Origin: an uncultured Collinsella sp.
GTDB taxonomy: Bacteria > Actinomycetota > Coriobacteriia > Coriobacteriales > Coriobacteriaceae
Assembly: GCA_902479095.1 (NCBI GenBank)
Contig: CABSNL010000009.1
Coordinates: forward strand, 1 to 48,390
Direction: 5' to 3'
DNA length: 48,390 nucleotides
Positions 14,995 through 22,331 of the stretch are shown in pieces. A program made the position numbers and the translations under genes. The notes under the pieces are model-generated. The model did no database searches. It was not told where the DNA came from and worked only from the letters and a program-made list of their open reading frames with translations. How positions within the stretch are numbered: position 1 is the first letter of the stretch; each line of letters begins with the position of its first letter.

Positions 14995-16719
14995 CTACGA
15001 GCGCAGTGTAATTTTATCGCGCAGCGACTTGAGGTCTTCGGTGACGGTGCGGTCTTCCTGGATCATCTTCTGGACCTTTTTGTAGCTCGTGCTGACGGTC
15101 GAGTGGTTACGGTTGCCAAATTCGGCGCCCACCGCCGTGGTCGTCATCTCGCACATCTCGATGGCCAGGTAGATAGCGATATGGCGTGCTTTGGCGATAT
15201 TGGCGTTGCGACGCGGGCCGATGAGCTCTTCGTGCGTCACGCCGTACTGCTCTTCGATGACAGACTGAACCGTCTGGACGTTGATCTTTTTGGCCGATGT
15301 GTCGAAGTACTGGCTGGCGATGGCGTCGATATCGTCAAAGGTGAGTTCCCCGCCCTCGCGCTCGCGGTCGCCCGCCTCGCCGGCGCAGCGCTCGCAAAAG
15401 CTCTCGAGTTCGCGGATGTTGGTGCCCGAGACCTCGGCCATGTGTTTAAAGTGCTCGTCGGTCAGGTGCCCGCCGTCGCCCCCATAGGCCGCCAGCAGCG
15501 AGTCGTCGCCTGCCTCGGGAGCGGCGGCGATGGTGTTCTCGTAATAGCGCTGCAAGATCTTGTATTTCATCTCGTAGCTGGGCTCTGCGACCAGGCAGAG
15601 CATGCCGGCGTTGAAGCGGCTGGTCAGACGCTCGTCCATGCTCAGGTCCTTGGGGGCGCGGTCTGCCGCGATGACGACCTTCTTGTTGTTGCGGATGAAC
15701 TCGTCCATGAGCTGGAAAAAGTAGTCCACGCTCGCGCGCTTGCCTATGATGTTTTGGATGTCGTCGATGATGAGCACGTCCACGCCGTGGTACGCCTGCA
15801 TGATGGGGGCGTTGCTCTTCTTTTGACGGTCGAACTCGGTCATCAGGTCGTCCAGATACGCCTGGGAGTTTGCATACTTGACCTTGATCTCGGGCGACTT
15901 CTCGGCGAGCTCGTTTTTGATGGCAAGCAGCAGGTGCGTCTTGCCCAGGCCCGATTTGCCGTAGATGAACAGCGACGTGCACGTGCCGCGCTCGTCCGCG
16001 AGGGCGGCAAACTTGAGTGCCGAGCGATAGGCATGGCTGTTCTCGGGTCCGTAGACAAAGTTCTCAAAGGTAAATTTTGAGTTCGCGGCGAGCGGGGCTC
16101 CATCCGTATTCTGCTCGGCCGGCACGGTCGGTGCTGGCACGGGTGAAGCGGGGGTCGCAGTTTGCGTGGATTTGGTCGGCGCTCCGCCCTTCATCTGGTT
16201 CATCATGCGACGAAAATCATCGGCCGAGAGCGTGTTCTTGATTGCAATGCCCGAATCCGCGCCCGCCGCTGCGTCGTGAGCGATGGGCATGTGCGTGACG
16301 GGTGCGTTCGTTGACGTCGCCGCCGCGGTCGGCAACGGTGCCATGGTTTCACGGGAAACATCGCTGTGCTGGTGCTCGATTGTCGACACGTCGCCTGCGG
16401 AGGCCGGCACCGCCGGGGAAGCAGCGGGAGCCGTGGCGGGCGCCGTCGCGGCGGCGGATTCCGTCGCGACGCCTTGCGGTGCCACGATGTCGAGCGCGAT
16501 CGGTGCAAAGGCGATTTCTTCCAGATAAGCCTCAATAGTCGGCTGATGCTTTTTGAGCTGCGCGATGGCAAAGCGCGAGGGGGCCTCGATCGTGAGCGTA
16601 TCTTCGGTCAGGCTTATGGCGCGCGATTGCCCCAGCATGTTGATGAGGCGTGCATCTTGGCCGTCGCGCTGGCAAAAGGCGATGGCATCCCCCAGGATGA
16701 TGCTTGCTTCCTCGTCCAC
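14995..16719 (-). CDS. dnaA: Chromosomal replication initiator DnaA
   Basis: DnaA binds DnaA boxes, opens the origin and helps load helicase. The 574-residue product has all four domains: an N-terminal interaction domain (1-90), a long Ala/Pro/Thr-rich linker (about 95-215), the AAA+ core with Walker A GKSGLGKTHLL and Walker B VDVLIIDDIQ, and a C-terminal helix-turn-helix with the signature FGNRNHSTV. The linker makes it longer than the usual 450-510 residues. The GTG at 16719 follows GGGAGAGA. It begins 15 bp after the stop of the GHKL-ATPase gene, so both are probably on one transcript. A parS-like sequence lies inside its linker codons. Confidence 0.97.
   Translation of the reverse strand: MDEEASIILGDAIAFCQRDGQDARLINMLGQSRAISLTEDTLTIEAPSRFAIAQLKKHQPTIEAYLEEIAFAPIALDIVAPQGVATESAAATAPATAPAASPAVPASAGDVSTIEHQHSDVSRETMAPLPTAAATSTNAPVTHMPIAHDAAAGADSGIAIKNTLSADDFRRMMNQMKGGAPTKSTQTATPASPVPAPTVPAEQNTDGAPLAANSKFTFENFVYGPENSHAYRSALKFAALADERGTCTSLFIYGKSGLGKTHLLLAIKNELAEKSPEIKVKYANSQAYLDDLMTEFDRQKKSNAPIMQAYHGVDVLIIDDIQNIIGKRASVDYFFQLMDEFIRNNKKVVIAADRAPKDLSMDERLTSRFNAGMLCLVAEPSYEMKYKILQRYYENTIAAAPEAGDDSLLAAYGGDGGHLTDEHFKHMAEVSGTNIRELESFCERCAGEAGDREREGGELTFDDIDAIASQYFDTSAKKINVQTVQSVIEEQYGVTHEELIGPRRNANIAKARHIAIYLAIEMCEMTTTAVGAEFGNRNHSTVSTSYKKVQKMIQEDRTVTEDLKSLRDKITLRS
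16345..16360. promoter_or_regulatory. parS-like site inside dnaA
   Basis: GGTTTCACGGGAAACA differs from the parS core GTTTCACGTGAAAC seen at 21.4 kb by one base in the centre. It is translated as part of VSRET in the DnaA linker. One mismatch at the central dyad may weaken ParB binding. Confidence 0.5.
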
Positions 16720-16734
16720 TGTCTCTCCCGTTCT

Positions 16735-18087
16735 TTAGCTCTGAGCTCGCACGCGAGCGGCGCCGAGTTCGGTCAGATGGTATTTCTGGCCATGTTTGAT
16801 GACCAAGCCGGCCTGCGCCAAGTCATTGAGCGTGCGTGACCAAGTGGGGGCCGAGTTTCCAAACGCCCTCGCAAGATCGGTTGCGCCGCACGCTTGATTT
16901 TGCGCCAGATAGCCCAGCGCGGCGTTGCCGCGATCGCTTACGAACACGTCCGGTTGTGGCTGTGCATACTGATTTGCTGCACTAGGATACATCATTTGAG
17001 CTGCTGGTTGTTGAGAACTTTGCATCGGCGGCATTTGCTGTTGAAAACTTTGAGGCCACTGTTGGTAAGGCTGCGGAGGCATCTGCTGGGCCCAGGGGTT
17101 GTACTGCTGCTGCGGCATCTGCTGGTACGGCTGCTGATATCCCTGCTGGTACTGCTGCGGGAACTGCTGGCCATACCCCAGTGGCGGCATCTGCTGATAT
17201 GGATATCCCTGTTGGTACGGCTGATAGCCCATTTTCTGGCCACCCGGTACCCCCGTCGCCTGCTGCATTGCTGCTGCATCCTGATCCGCCAGCGGCATGG
17301 CCTCTGGCATGTTTGGCGGCATCGACATCGATGCCGCCTGGGACTCTTGTGTAGGAAGCATTCCGGGCTGCTGCATCTGTCCCACGGGGGGCCGCATCTG
17401 CTGCGTTGCCATGGGCTGCTGCGCAAAAGCTCCCGGCAGGGGATATGTGGGCTGATCCGTCTCGGGCCGCACGGCAGCACCGCGTCCGCCGGCACGCTCG
17501 ATTTCCTGTACGCGTTTAGGGTTCAGGCTTACCGTAACCACGGTGCCGTTGCCCATGTTGTCCTCGATGGATACGGCACCGCCGGCGTTTTCCAAATACT
17601 CCTGCACCATGGGAAAACCTGCTCCGGTTCCACGGATATAGCGCTTCATCTTGCTGTTTGCGCTGGTAACGCCAAAGTCGAAAGCGCGCTCCTTGTCGTC
17701 GATGCCGGGTCCTTGATCAGCAAAGCGGATGGTGTCTCCGCCGTCCAGAATCGAGATGATGGGCTCGGCAAAGTGCGCGTGGATAAAGTTTTCGACAATC
17801 TCGCGGATGACCATGAGCGAGATATGGCCACCTTGTTCTTTCATGCACTGGTAGACGGTGTTGGTCGTCTCTTCCAAATACGTGCGGACATCTTGCGGAT
17901 CAATGACGATCACACGCGGTGTCGACAGCATGTCGTCATAGACGGCAATGCGCGCGGCGTACATGGCTTTTGGCGCCTGCGTGGTCGTCTGCTCGCCTTC
18001 CGCACGCTCTTCGCGCACGCCGGTGATGTGCTCGTTGTCGGGTGCCGGGTCTCCGGAATCGACCATGGTGTAAAAGTCGTCAGACAT
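16735..18087 (-). CDS. GHKL-type ATPase with Q/P/M-rich linker and winged-helix C-terminus
   Basis: The 450-residue product is the first gene of the dnaA transcription unit. Residues 85-190 form a histidine-kinase/anti-sigma-like GHKL ATPase fold: N-box EIVENFIHAH (96-105), G1 box DQGPGI (124-129), G2 box GTGAG (153-157) and a final beta strand GTVVTVSL. There is no phospho-accepting histidine domain or receiver. Residues 200-380 are rich in Gln, Pro, Met and Tyr with repeated QQxxQ and PYQQ units and are likely disordered. Residues 384-450 resemble a MarR-like winged helix (ALGYLAQNQACGATDLARAFG ... LAQAGLVIKHGQKYHLTELGAARV). It could be an RsbW-like kinase, an anti-sigma protein or an origin/dnaA regulator. 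I know no name for it. The start has only a weak ribosome binding site. Confidence 0.85.
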   Translation of the reverse strand: MSDDFYTMVDSGDPAPDNEHITGVREERAEGEQTTTQAPKAMYAARIAVYDDMLSTPRVIVIDPQDVRTYLEETTNTVYQCMKEQGGHISLMVIREIVENFIHAHFAEPIISILDGGDTIRFADQGPGIDDKERAFDFGVTSANSKMKRYIRGTGAGFPMVQEYLENAGGAVSIEDNMGNGTVVTVSLNPKRVQEIERAGGRGAAVRPETDQPTYPLPGAFAQQPMATQQMRPPVGQMQQPGMLPTQESQAASMSMPPNMPEAMPLADQDAAAMQQATGVPGGQKMGYQPYQQGYPYQQMPPLGYGQQFPQQYQQGYQQPYQQMPQQQYNPWAQQMPPQPYQQWPQSFQQQMPPMQSSQQPAAQMMYPSAANQYAQPQPDVFVSDRGNAALGYLAQNQACGATDLARAFGNSAPTWSRTLNDLAQAGLVIKHGQKYHLTELGAARVRAQS

Positions 18088-18167
18088 GCTGCTCGCAATC
18101 TTTCAAAAGGTTTCGAACAAATAGTAGCTCACCGTGCAATGTTTCTCATCTTTCGACAACTTTTCAA

Positions 18168-18260
18168 AACCTGTTGAAAACTTTGGAAAACGGGCGAAAA
18201 GTTCTCAACATTGCCAACATGACCTGTTGAAAACTCGATGAAATATCGTGAAAAGTTGCC
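18168..18260. other. DnaA-box-like cluster upstream of the dnaA unit, candidate oriC (part 2)
   Basis: The sequence TGTTGAAAA, inverse of TTTTCAACA, occurs exactly at 18172-18180 and 18225-18233. TTCTCAACA at 18202-18210 and TTTTCAAAA just before the first box are near matches. The cluster lies in the gap between the divergent rpmH and dnaA units. It may be the second half of a bipartite origin, an autoregulatory site of the dnaA promoter, or both. The rest of the gap (18261-18330) shows nothing else recognisable. Confidence 0.6.
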
Positions 18261-18330
18261 ATGCACCACTAAATCGAGCTTGGCTTATGGGGGAACCGTG
18301 TGAACTGCGCAACCTTTTACCTTTGATTTC

Positions 18331-18360
18331 TTGACATTTGAACATTGATTTCCCTACAAT
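18331..18360 (+). promoter_or_regulatory. rpmH promoter
   Basis: A perfect TTGACA (18331-18336), an 18-bp spacer and TACAAT (18355-18360) precede rpmH by 72 bp. This is the strongest promoter match in the window, as expected for a ribosomal protein gene. Confidence 0.85.
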
Positions 18361-18432
18361 CTTCAAGCTCACGTGTCTATATCTGCGTCCGCGCCCCCGC
18401 GGACACTCGAAATGCAGCAGGAGGAACTTAAG

Positions 18433-18567
18433 ATGAAGCGTACGTATCAGCCTAATAAGCGTAAGCGTGCCAAGACCCATGGCTTCCGTGCCCGTATGGC
18501 CACTAAGGGTGGTCGTGCCGTGCTCGCCCGTCGTCGCGCCAAGGGCCGCAAGCGTCTCACTGTCTAG
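18433..18567 (+). CDS. rpmH: 50S ribosomal protein L34
   Basis: The 44-residue basic protein MKRTYQPNKRKRAKTHGFRA... matches L34 along its full length. An in-frame upstream extension exists, but the ATG at 18433 has AGGAGG at the right distance and gives the canonical protein. L34 is a small component of the large ribosomal subunit. It leads the conserved rpmH-rnpA-yidD-yidC-jag operon. Confidence 0.98.
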   Translation: MKRTYQPNKRKRAKTHGFRARMATKGGRAVLARRRAKGRKRLTV

Positions 18568-18587
18568 CAGCGATACACACATCTCGC

Positions 18588-18926
18588 ATGAAGACTATTA
18601 AGTCTCGGCAAGATTTCGAGCATGTGTTCAGTCAGGGGCGTCGTTTCAATCACCCTCTGATTCGAATGACCATATGTGAATCGGTTGGCGAAGGCGACTC
18701 CGGAAGGGTCGCCTTCGTTGGTGCTAAACGGCTCGGTTGTGCTGTCGTGCGCAACCGTTCTAAGCGTGTGATGCGCGAGGCCGCCCGCAGCTGCGGATTT
18801 CCCGTTGCGGGTTATGACATCATCTTGTTCGCAACTCCCAAGACGAGGGTTTCCTCGCCGCAGGAGATGGACAAGGCATTGCGTTCGCTTGTGAAACGCG
18901 CCGGCGTTGCCGGGGAGGAGCGATGA
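18588..18926 (+). CDS. rnpA: Ribonuclease P protein component
   Basis: The 112-residue basic protein supports the RNase P RNA in 5' maturation of tRNAs. It carries the central family signature with KRLGCAVVRNRSKRVMREAAR (residues 47-67), preceded by the hydrophobic strand GRVAFVGA. The gene begins 20 bp after rpmH and overlaps yidD by 4 nt, as in most bacteria. Confidence 0.96.
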   Translation: MKTIKSRQDFEHVFSQGRRFNHPLIRMTICESVGEGDSGRVAFVGAKRLGCAVVRNRSKRVMREAARSCGFPVAGYDIILFATPKTRVSSPQEMDKALRSLVKRAGVAGEER

Positions 18927-19147
18927 GCAATCACGTTTTGCGACGTGTTGCCATCGCTCCTATTCGCATATATCAACAGGTTATTTCGCCCTTATTGCCT
19001 GACGCCTGCATTTATTACCCAACGTGCTCGCAATACGCCGTCCAGGCGATTGAGAAGTACGGTGTTTTGAGAGGCTGCTGGCTTGCCGTGAGGCGCATCG
19101 CTCGCTGCAATCCCCTGCACGTCGGCGGTTATGACCCTGTGCCCTAG
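18923..19147 (+). CDS. yidD: Membrane protein insertion efficiency factor YidD
   Basis: The 74-residue protein shows the YidD pattern IRIYQQVISPLLPDACIYYPTCSQYA ... RCNPLHVGGYDPVP, including the conserved cysteines. YidD is an amphipathic peripheral membrane protein that aids YidC-dependent insertion. Its ATG overlaps the rnpA stop (ATGA), so translation is coupled, and yidC follows 29 bp later. Confidence 0.95.
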   Translation: MSNHVLRRVAIAPIRIYQQVISPLLPDACIYYPTCSQYAVQAIEKYGVLRGCWLAVRRIARCNPLHVGGYDPVP

Positions 19148-19176
19148 CGGGCACTCGCTATCGGAGGAAAACTTAC

Positions 19177-19947
19177 ATGTGGGATTGGATCGTTAACATC
19201 CTTTTCGAGCTGCTCAAGCTCATCCAGACCTTTGCGGTCGACTGGGGCCTGTCCATCATCATCCTGGTGGTCATCATCCGTCTGCTGCTGACGCCGCTTA
19301 TGCTCAAGTCGACCAAGTCGACGGCTCGCATGCAGGTGCTGCAGCCCAAGATGCTCGAGATTCAGGAGCGCTATGCCGACGATCCTCAGCGCCAGGCCGA
19401 GGAGATGCAGAAGTTCTACAGCGAGAACAAGTTCAACCCGATGGCTGGTTGTTTGCCGCTGTTGATCCAGATGCCTGTCCTGTTCGCCCTGTTTACGTTG
19501 CTGCGCAACCTGCCGCAGTACTTTAACGACGGCACGTTCTCGTTCTTCAACATCCTGCCCGACCTGACCACCACGCCGAGCGCTTCCTTTGCCGATGGCT
19601 TTATGGTTGCGCTGCCTGCGCTGGTCTGCCTGATTCTGTTCGCCGTCCTGACCCTGATTCCGCAGCTCTATATGTCGCGCAACCAGACCGGCCAGCAGGC
19701 TCAGAGCATGCGTATGATGGCTGTTGTCATGACGGTCATGATGCTTTGGATGGGCTGGAGCTTTCCCGTTGGTGTTCTGCTGTACTACGACGTCTCGTCT
19801 GCTTGGCAGGTTATCCAGCAGATTTTTGTGACGCAGAAGGTTATCGAGAAGGCCAAGGCCGATGAGGAGGAGCGTCTTAAGAACGCGCCGCTGCAGGTTG
19901 AGGTCACTCGTCGAGAGAAGAAGCCGCGCCCGCACAAGAAGAAGTAG
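19177..19947 (+). CDS. yidC: Membrane protein insertase YidC/Oxa1
   Basis: The 256-residue product is a short Gram-positive-type YidC without the large periplasmic domain. The first hydrophobic segment (residues 22-42, WGLSIIILVVIIRLLLTPLM) holds the conserved hydrophilic-groove arginine. Further membrane segments lie around 90-110, 140-165 and 180-215. The tail is strongly basic (RREKKPRPHKKK) and fits ribosome docking. No lipobox is seen at the N-terminus, unlike many Gram-positive YidC proteins. RBS GGAGG lies before the ATG. Confidence 0.95.
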   Translation: MWDWIVNILFELLKLIQTFAVDWGLSIIILVVIIRLLLTPLMLKSTKSTARMQVLQPKMLEIQERYADDPQRQAEEMQKFYSENKFNPMAGCLPLLIQMPVLFALFTLLRNLPQYFNDGTFSFFNILPDLTTTPSASFADGFMVALPALVCLILFAVLTLIPQLYMSRNQTGQQAQSMRMMAVVMTVMMLWMGWSFPVGVLLYYDVSSAWQVIQQIFVTQKVIEKAKADEEERLKNAPLQVEVTRREKKPRPHKKK

Positions 19948-19991
19948 TGGGATATCAATCTTATTTAGGTACCGAACTTTTGGAGTACGTT

Positions 19992-20561
19992 ATGTCTGGA
20001 GAGATCATCGAGGATATGCTTGAGGAGGTTGCCCCGCAGGTCGCGGGCGATTATCCCGAGATTGCACAGCGCTACAAGGCTGGTGAAGAGCTGACCGATG
20101 AGGAGCTCGACACCATTGCCGATGTTGCGATTTCCATCCTGCGTTCCATCCTTTCGCACTTCGATGCCGCCAACTCTCCCATCGATGAGTATGAGGGTGA
20201 CGAGGGTGAGCTGATTCTGGATGTAACGGCTCCCGATCTTGCTGTTCTCATTGGCCGTCATGGTCGCACCCTTGATGCCCTTCAGGTTATGTTCTCTTTG
20301 CTGGTGAGCCGCAAGCTTGGCTTTAGGTATCCGGTTGTAGTGGACGTCGAGGGATACAAGAGCCGCCGTCAGGACAAGGTTGCCTCCATGGCTCAGTCTG
20401 CTGCCGAGCGCGCCATCCGCACTCACAAGAGTGTTTCGCTTCCGCCCATGAATGCCTACGAGCGCCGACTGGTTCACATTGCACTTCGCGGCAATGATGC
20501 GGTCGATACTCATTCTGAGGGTTCTGACCCTGATCGCCATGTAGTGATTGTTGCTCGATAA
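19992..20561 (+). CDS. jag: Jag/KhpB RNA-binding protein (KH and R3H domains)
   Basis: The 189-residue product has an acidic N-terminal part, a KH domain with the GRHGRTLDALQ loop (GxxG, about residues 85-95) and a C-terminal R3H domain with RRLVHIAL. Jag/KhpB binds RNA and affects cell division and envelope genes in Gram-positives. An earlier GTG at 19947 overlaps the yidC stop, but the ATG at 19992 has TTGGAG 7 nt before it and matches the usual start (MSGEIIEDMLEEV). A strong terminator follows. Confidence 0.92.
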   Translation: MSGEIIEDMLEEVAPQVAGDYPEIAQRYKAGEELTDEELDTIADVAISILRSILSHFDAANSPIDEYEGDEGELILDVTAPDLAVLIGRHGRTLDALQVMFSLLVSRKLGFRYPVVVDVEGYKSRRQDKVASMAQSAAERAIRTHKSVSLPPMNAYERRLVHIALRGNDAVDTHSEGSDPDRHVVIVAR

Positions 20562-20580
20562 TCTACTCGAGCTTATGCTA

Positions 20581-20612
20581 AGGGGACGTGGTTTCCACGT
20601 CCCCTTTTTTTT
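20581..20612 (+). terminator. Terminator of the rpmH-jag operon
   Basis: AGGGGACGTGG and its exact inverse enclose TTT, followed by eight T, 20 bp after jag. Confidence 0.95.
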
Positions 20613-20658
20613 GTCAAAAGTTCTCGATACACTGATTTTTGTCAGAAAGGAGCTTTCG

Positions 20659-21396
20659 TTGTTAGTACTTACTGATCAGCAGGCTGACGAGATGTTGAGT
20701 CGTCTAACTTCCTATTGCAAAGAGTATTCCTTCAGCGTAACTGATGTTGAGCTGAGGAAATGTATCCAGCATTTGGATTTGGTTCTTGAAACAAATAAGA
20801 CAACCAATCTCACCCGTATTCTTAACGTAGAAGATGCTGCAGTACTTCATATCCTTGACTCACTTGTTTTGCTCCCATATATCAATAAGGCTCCTGAGGG
20901 AGCTTTGCTCGATATGGGAACAGGTGCGGGCTTCCCTGGTATTCCATTAACCATAACCACGCATCGTAAAGCTACTTATATTGACTCTGTTGGCAAGAAG
21001 GTTGATGCTGTTAATTCCTTTGTCCATGCTCTTGGATTGAAACGTGCTCATGCGGTTCATGATCGTCTTGAAGAATATGCTCGAAGCCATAAGAAGCAGT
21101 TCTCCGTTGTAACCGCCCGCGCACTGGCCCCTCTACCGATTCTTGTTGAGTATGCGGCTCCGTACCTGAAGGATGGAGGGCTATTTGTTATCACCAAGGG
21201 CAATCCTTCGGATGAGGAGCTTGCTTCCGGCATGTCAGCAGCTAAGATTTGCGGCTTCACTTTGCTTCTGAATGACGCAATTGATTTGCCTGAAGGCTTG
21301 GGTCACAGGGAGTTCATTGTTCTTAAGAAGAGTCATTCAGCATCCGTTTCATTGCCTCGTGCAAATGGCGTGGCAAAGAAGAATCCGCTTGCCTAG
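20659..21396 (+). CDS. rsmG: 16S rRNA m7G527 methyltransferase RsmG
   Basis: RsmG methylates N7 of G527 in 16S rRNA. The 245-residue Rossmann methyltransferase has the SAM site LLDMGTGAGFPGIPL and the later motif VTARALAPLPILVEYA. The frame is open upstream through the jag terminator, but a TTG at 20659 preceded by AGAAAGGAG gives the expected protein (LLVLTDQQADEM) and is chosen. The stop at 21396 is directly next to the first parS. Codon use is more AT-rich than in rpmH-jag or ddl. Confidence 0.94.
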   Translation: MLVLTDQQADEMLSRLTSYCKEYSFSVTDVELRKCIQHLDLVLETNKTTNLTRILNVEDAAVLHILDSLVLLPYINKAPEGALLDMGTGAGFPGIPLTITTHRKATYIDSVGKKVDAVNSFVHALGLKRAHAVHDRLEEYARSHKKQFSVVTARALAPLPILVEYAAPYLKDGGLFVITKGNPSDEELASGMSAAKICGFTLLLNDAIDLPEGLGHREFIVLKKSHSASVSLPRANGVAKKNPLA

Positions 21397-21397
21397 A

Positions 21398-21413
21398 TGT
21401 TTCACGTGAAACA
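21398..21413. promoter_or_regulatory. parS site 1
   Basis: TGTTTCACGTGAAACA is an exact 16-bp match to the bacterial parS consensus, just after the rsmG stop. ParB binds here and spreads. Confidence 0.95.
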
Positions 21414-21436
21414 TAATGGATACTAACAACTTGCAG

Positions 21437-21452
21437 TGTTTCACGTGAAACA
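21437..21452. promoter_or_regulatory. parS site 2
   Basis: A second exact TGTTTCACGTGAAACA lies 39 bp from the first. Confidence 0.95.
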
Positions 21453-21475
21453 TGGCGGTTGCTATCGATTCGGAA

Positions 21476-21491
21476 TGTTTCACGTGAAACA
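21476..21491. promoter_or_regulatory. parS site 3
   Basis: A third exact copy lies 39 bp from the second and 40 bp before the parA start, so ParB bound here could also repress parAB. Confidence 0.95.
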
Positions 21492-21530
21492 TCCTCCGTA
21501 TGACAGCTTTAATACACACCAGGAGGGACC

Positions 21531-22331
21531 GTGGGATTTCGCGACGTTAAGCGTTCTAAGAGCGCAAAAGACACGCGTATCATTGCAATCATCAATCAAA
21601 AAGGCGGCGTCGGTAAGTCAACGACGGCTGTAAACCTTGCAGCAGCACTGGGTGAGCAGGGTCGTAAGACACTGATTGTCGATTTTGATCCGCAGGGAAA
21701 CAGCACCAGTGGATTCGGAATTGAAAAAGAAGACCTTGATCACTGCATCTATGATGCATTGTTGAATGATGTGCCGGCAGAATCGCTTGTTCTTGATACA
21801 AATTGCAAAAAGGTATTCGTAATTCCGGCTACAATTCAGCTTGCAGGCGCGGAAATTGAACTCGTAAGCGCAATTGCTCGTGAAACCCGTCTCAAAGATT
21901 TGCTTGAGCCGATTCAGGACGAGTTCGATTTTATTTTCATTGACTGTCCCCCCTCGCTCGGCCTGCTTACTATCAACGCCCTGACCGCAGCAGACAGCGT
22001 TTTGATTCCGATCCAATGCGAGTATTATGCACTCGAGGGCGTTACGAAGCTGCTTGAGTCAATGAAGATGGTCAAATCACGTCTGAACAAGGGCTTAGAC
22101 ACCTACGGTGTGCTTATGACCATGTATGACTCGCGTACTTCTCTATCGAATCAGGTTGTTGAGGAGGTTCAATCGTACTTTGGTGATAAGGCGTTTAAGA
22201 CGCTGATCCCCCGTACGGTTAAAATCTCCGAAGCTCCGTCTTTTGGAGAACCGGTAATTACCTATGCACCTCAAAATAAGGGTGCAAAAGCGTATATGAA
22301 CCTTGCAAAAGAGGTGATCAAGCGTGCCTAG
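21531..22331 (+). CDS. parA: Chromosome partitioning ATPase ParA (Soj)
   Basis: The 266-residue ParA ATPase drives segregation of ParB-bound origins along the nucleoid. The deviant Walker A is KGGVGKSTT (residues 24-32), switch I contains DFDPQGNSTSG and Walker B is FIFIDCPPSLG. The GTG at 21531 is preceded by CAGGAGGG. It lies right after three parS sites and overlaps parB by 8 nt, so the two are translationally coupled. Confidence 0.96.
   Translation: MGFRDVKRSKSAKDTRIIAIINQKGGVGKSTTAVNLAAALGEQGRKTLIVDFDPQGNSTSGFGIEKEDLDHCIYDALLNDVPAESLVLDTNCKKVFVIPATIQLAGAEIELVSAIARETRLKDLLEPIQDEFDFIFIDCPPSLGLLTINALTAADSVLIPIQCEYYALEGVTKLLESMKMVKSRLNKGLDTYGVLMTMYDSRTSLSNQVVEEVQSYFGDKAFKTLIPRTVKISEAPSFGEPVITYAPQNKGAKAYMNLAKEVIKRA

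Noticed and set aside
19947..19991. GTG start of jag overlapping the yidC stop
   Set aside because: The ATG at 19992 has a better ribosome binding site and gives the normal Jag N-terminus.
21398..21491. Regularly spaced 16-bp repeats that could suggest a small CRISPR
   Set aside because: The repeats are palindromic, match parS exactly and lie next to parAB. Only three are present and no cas genes are seen.
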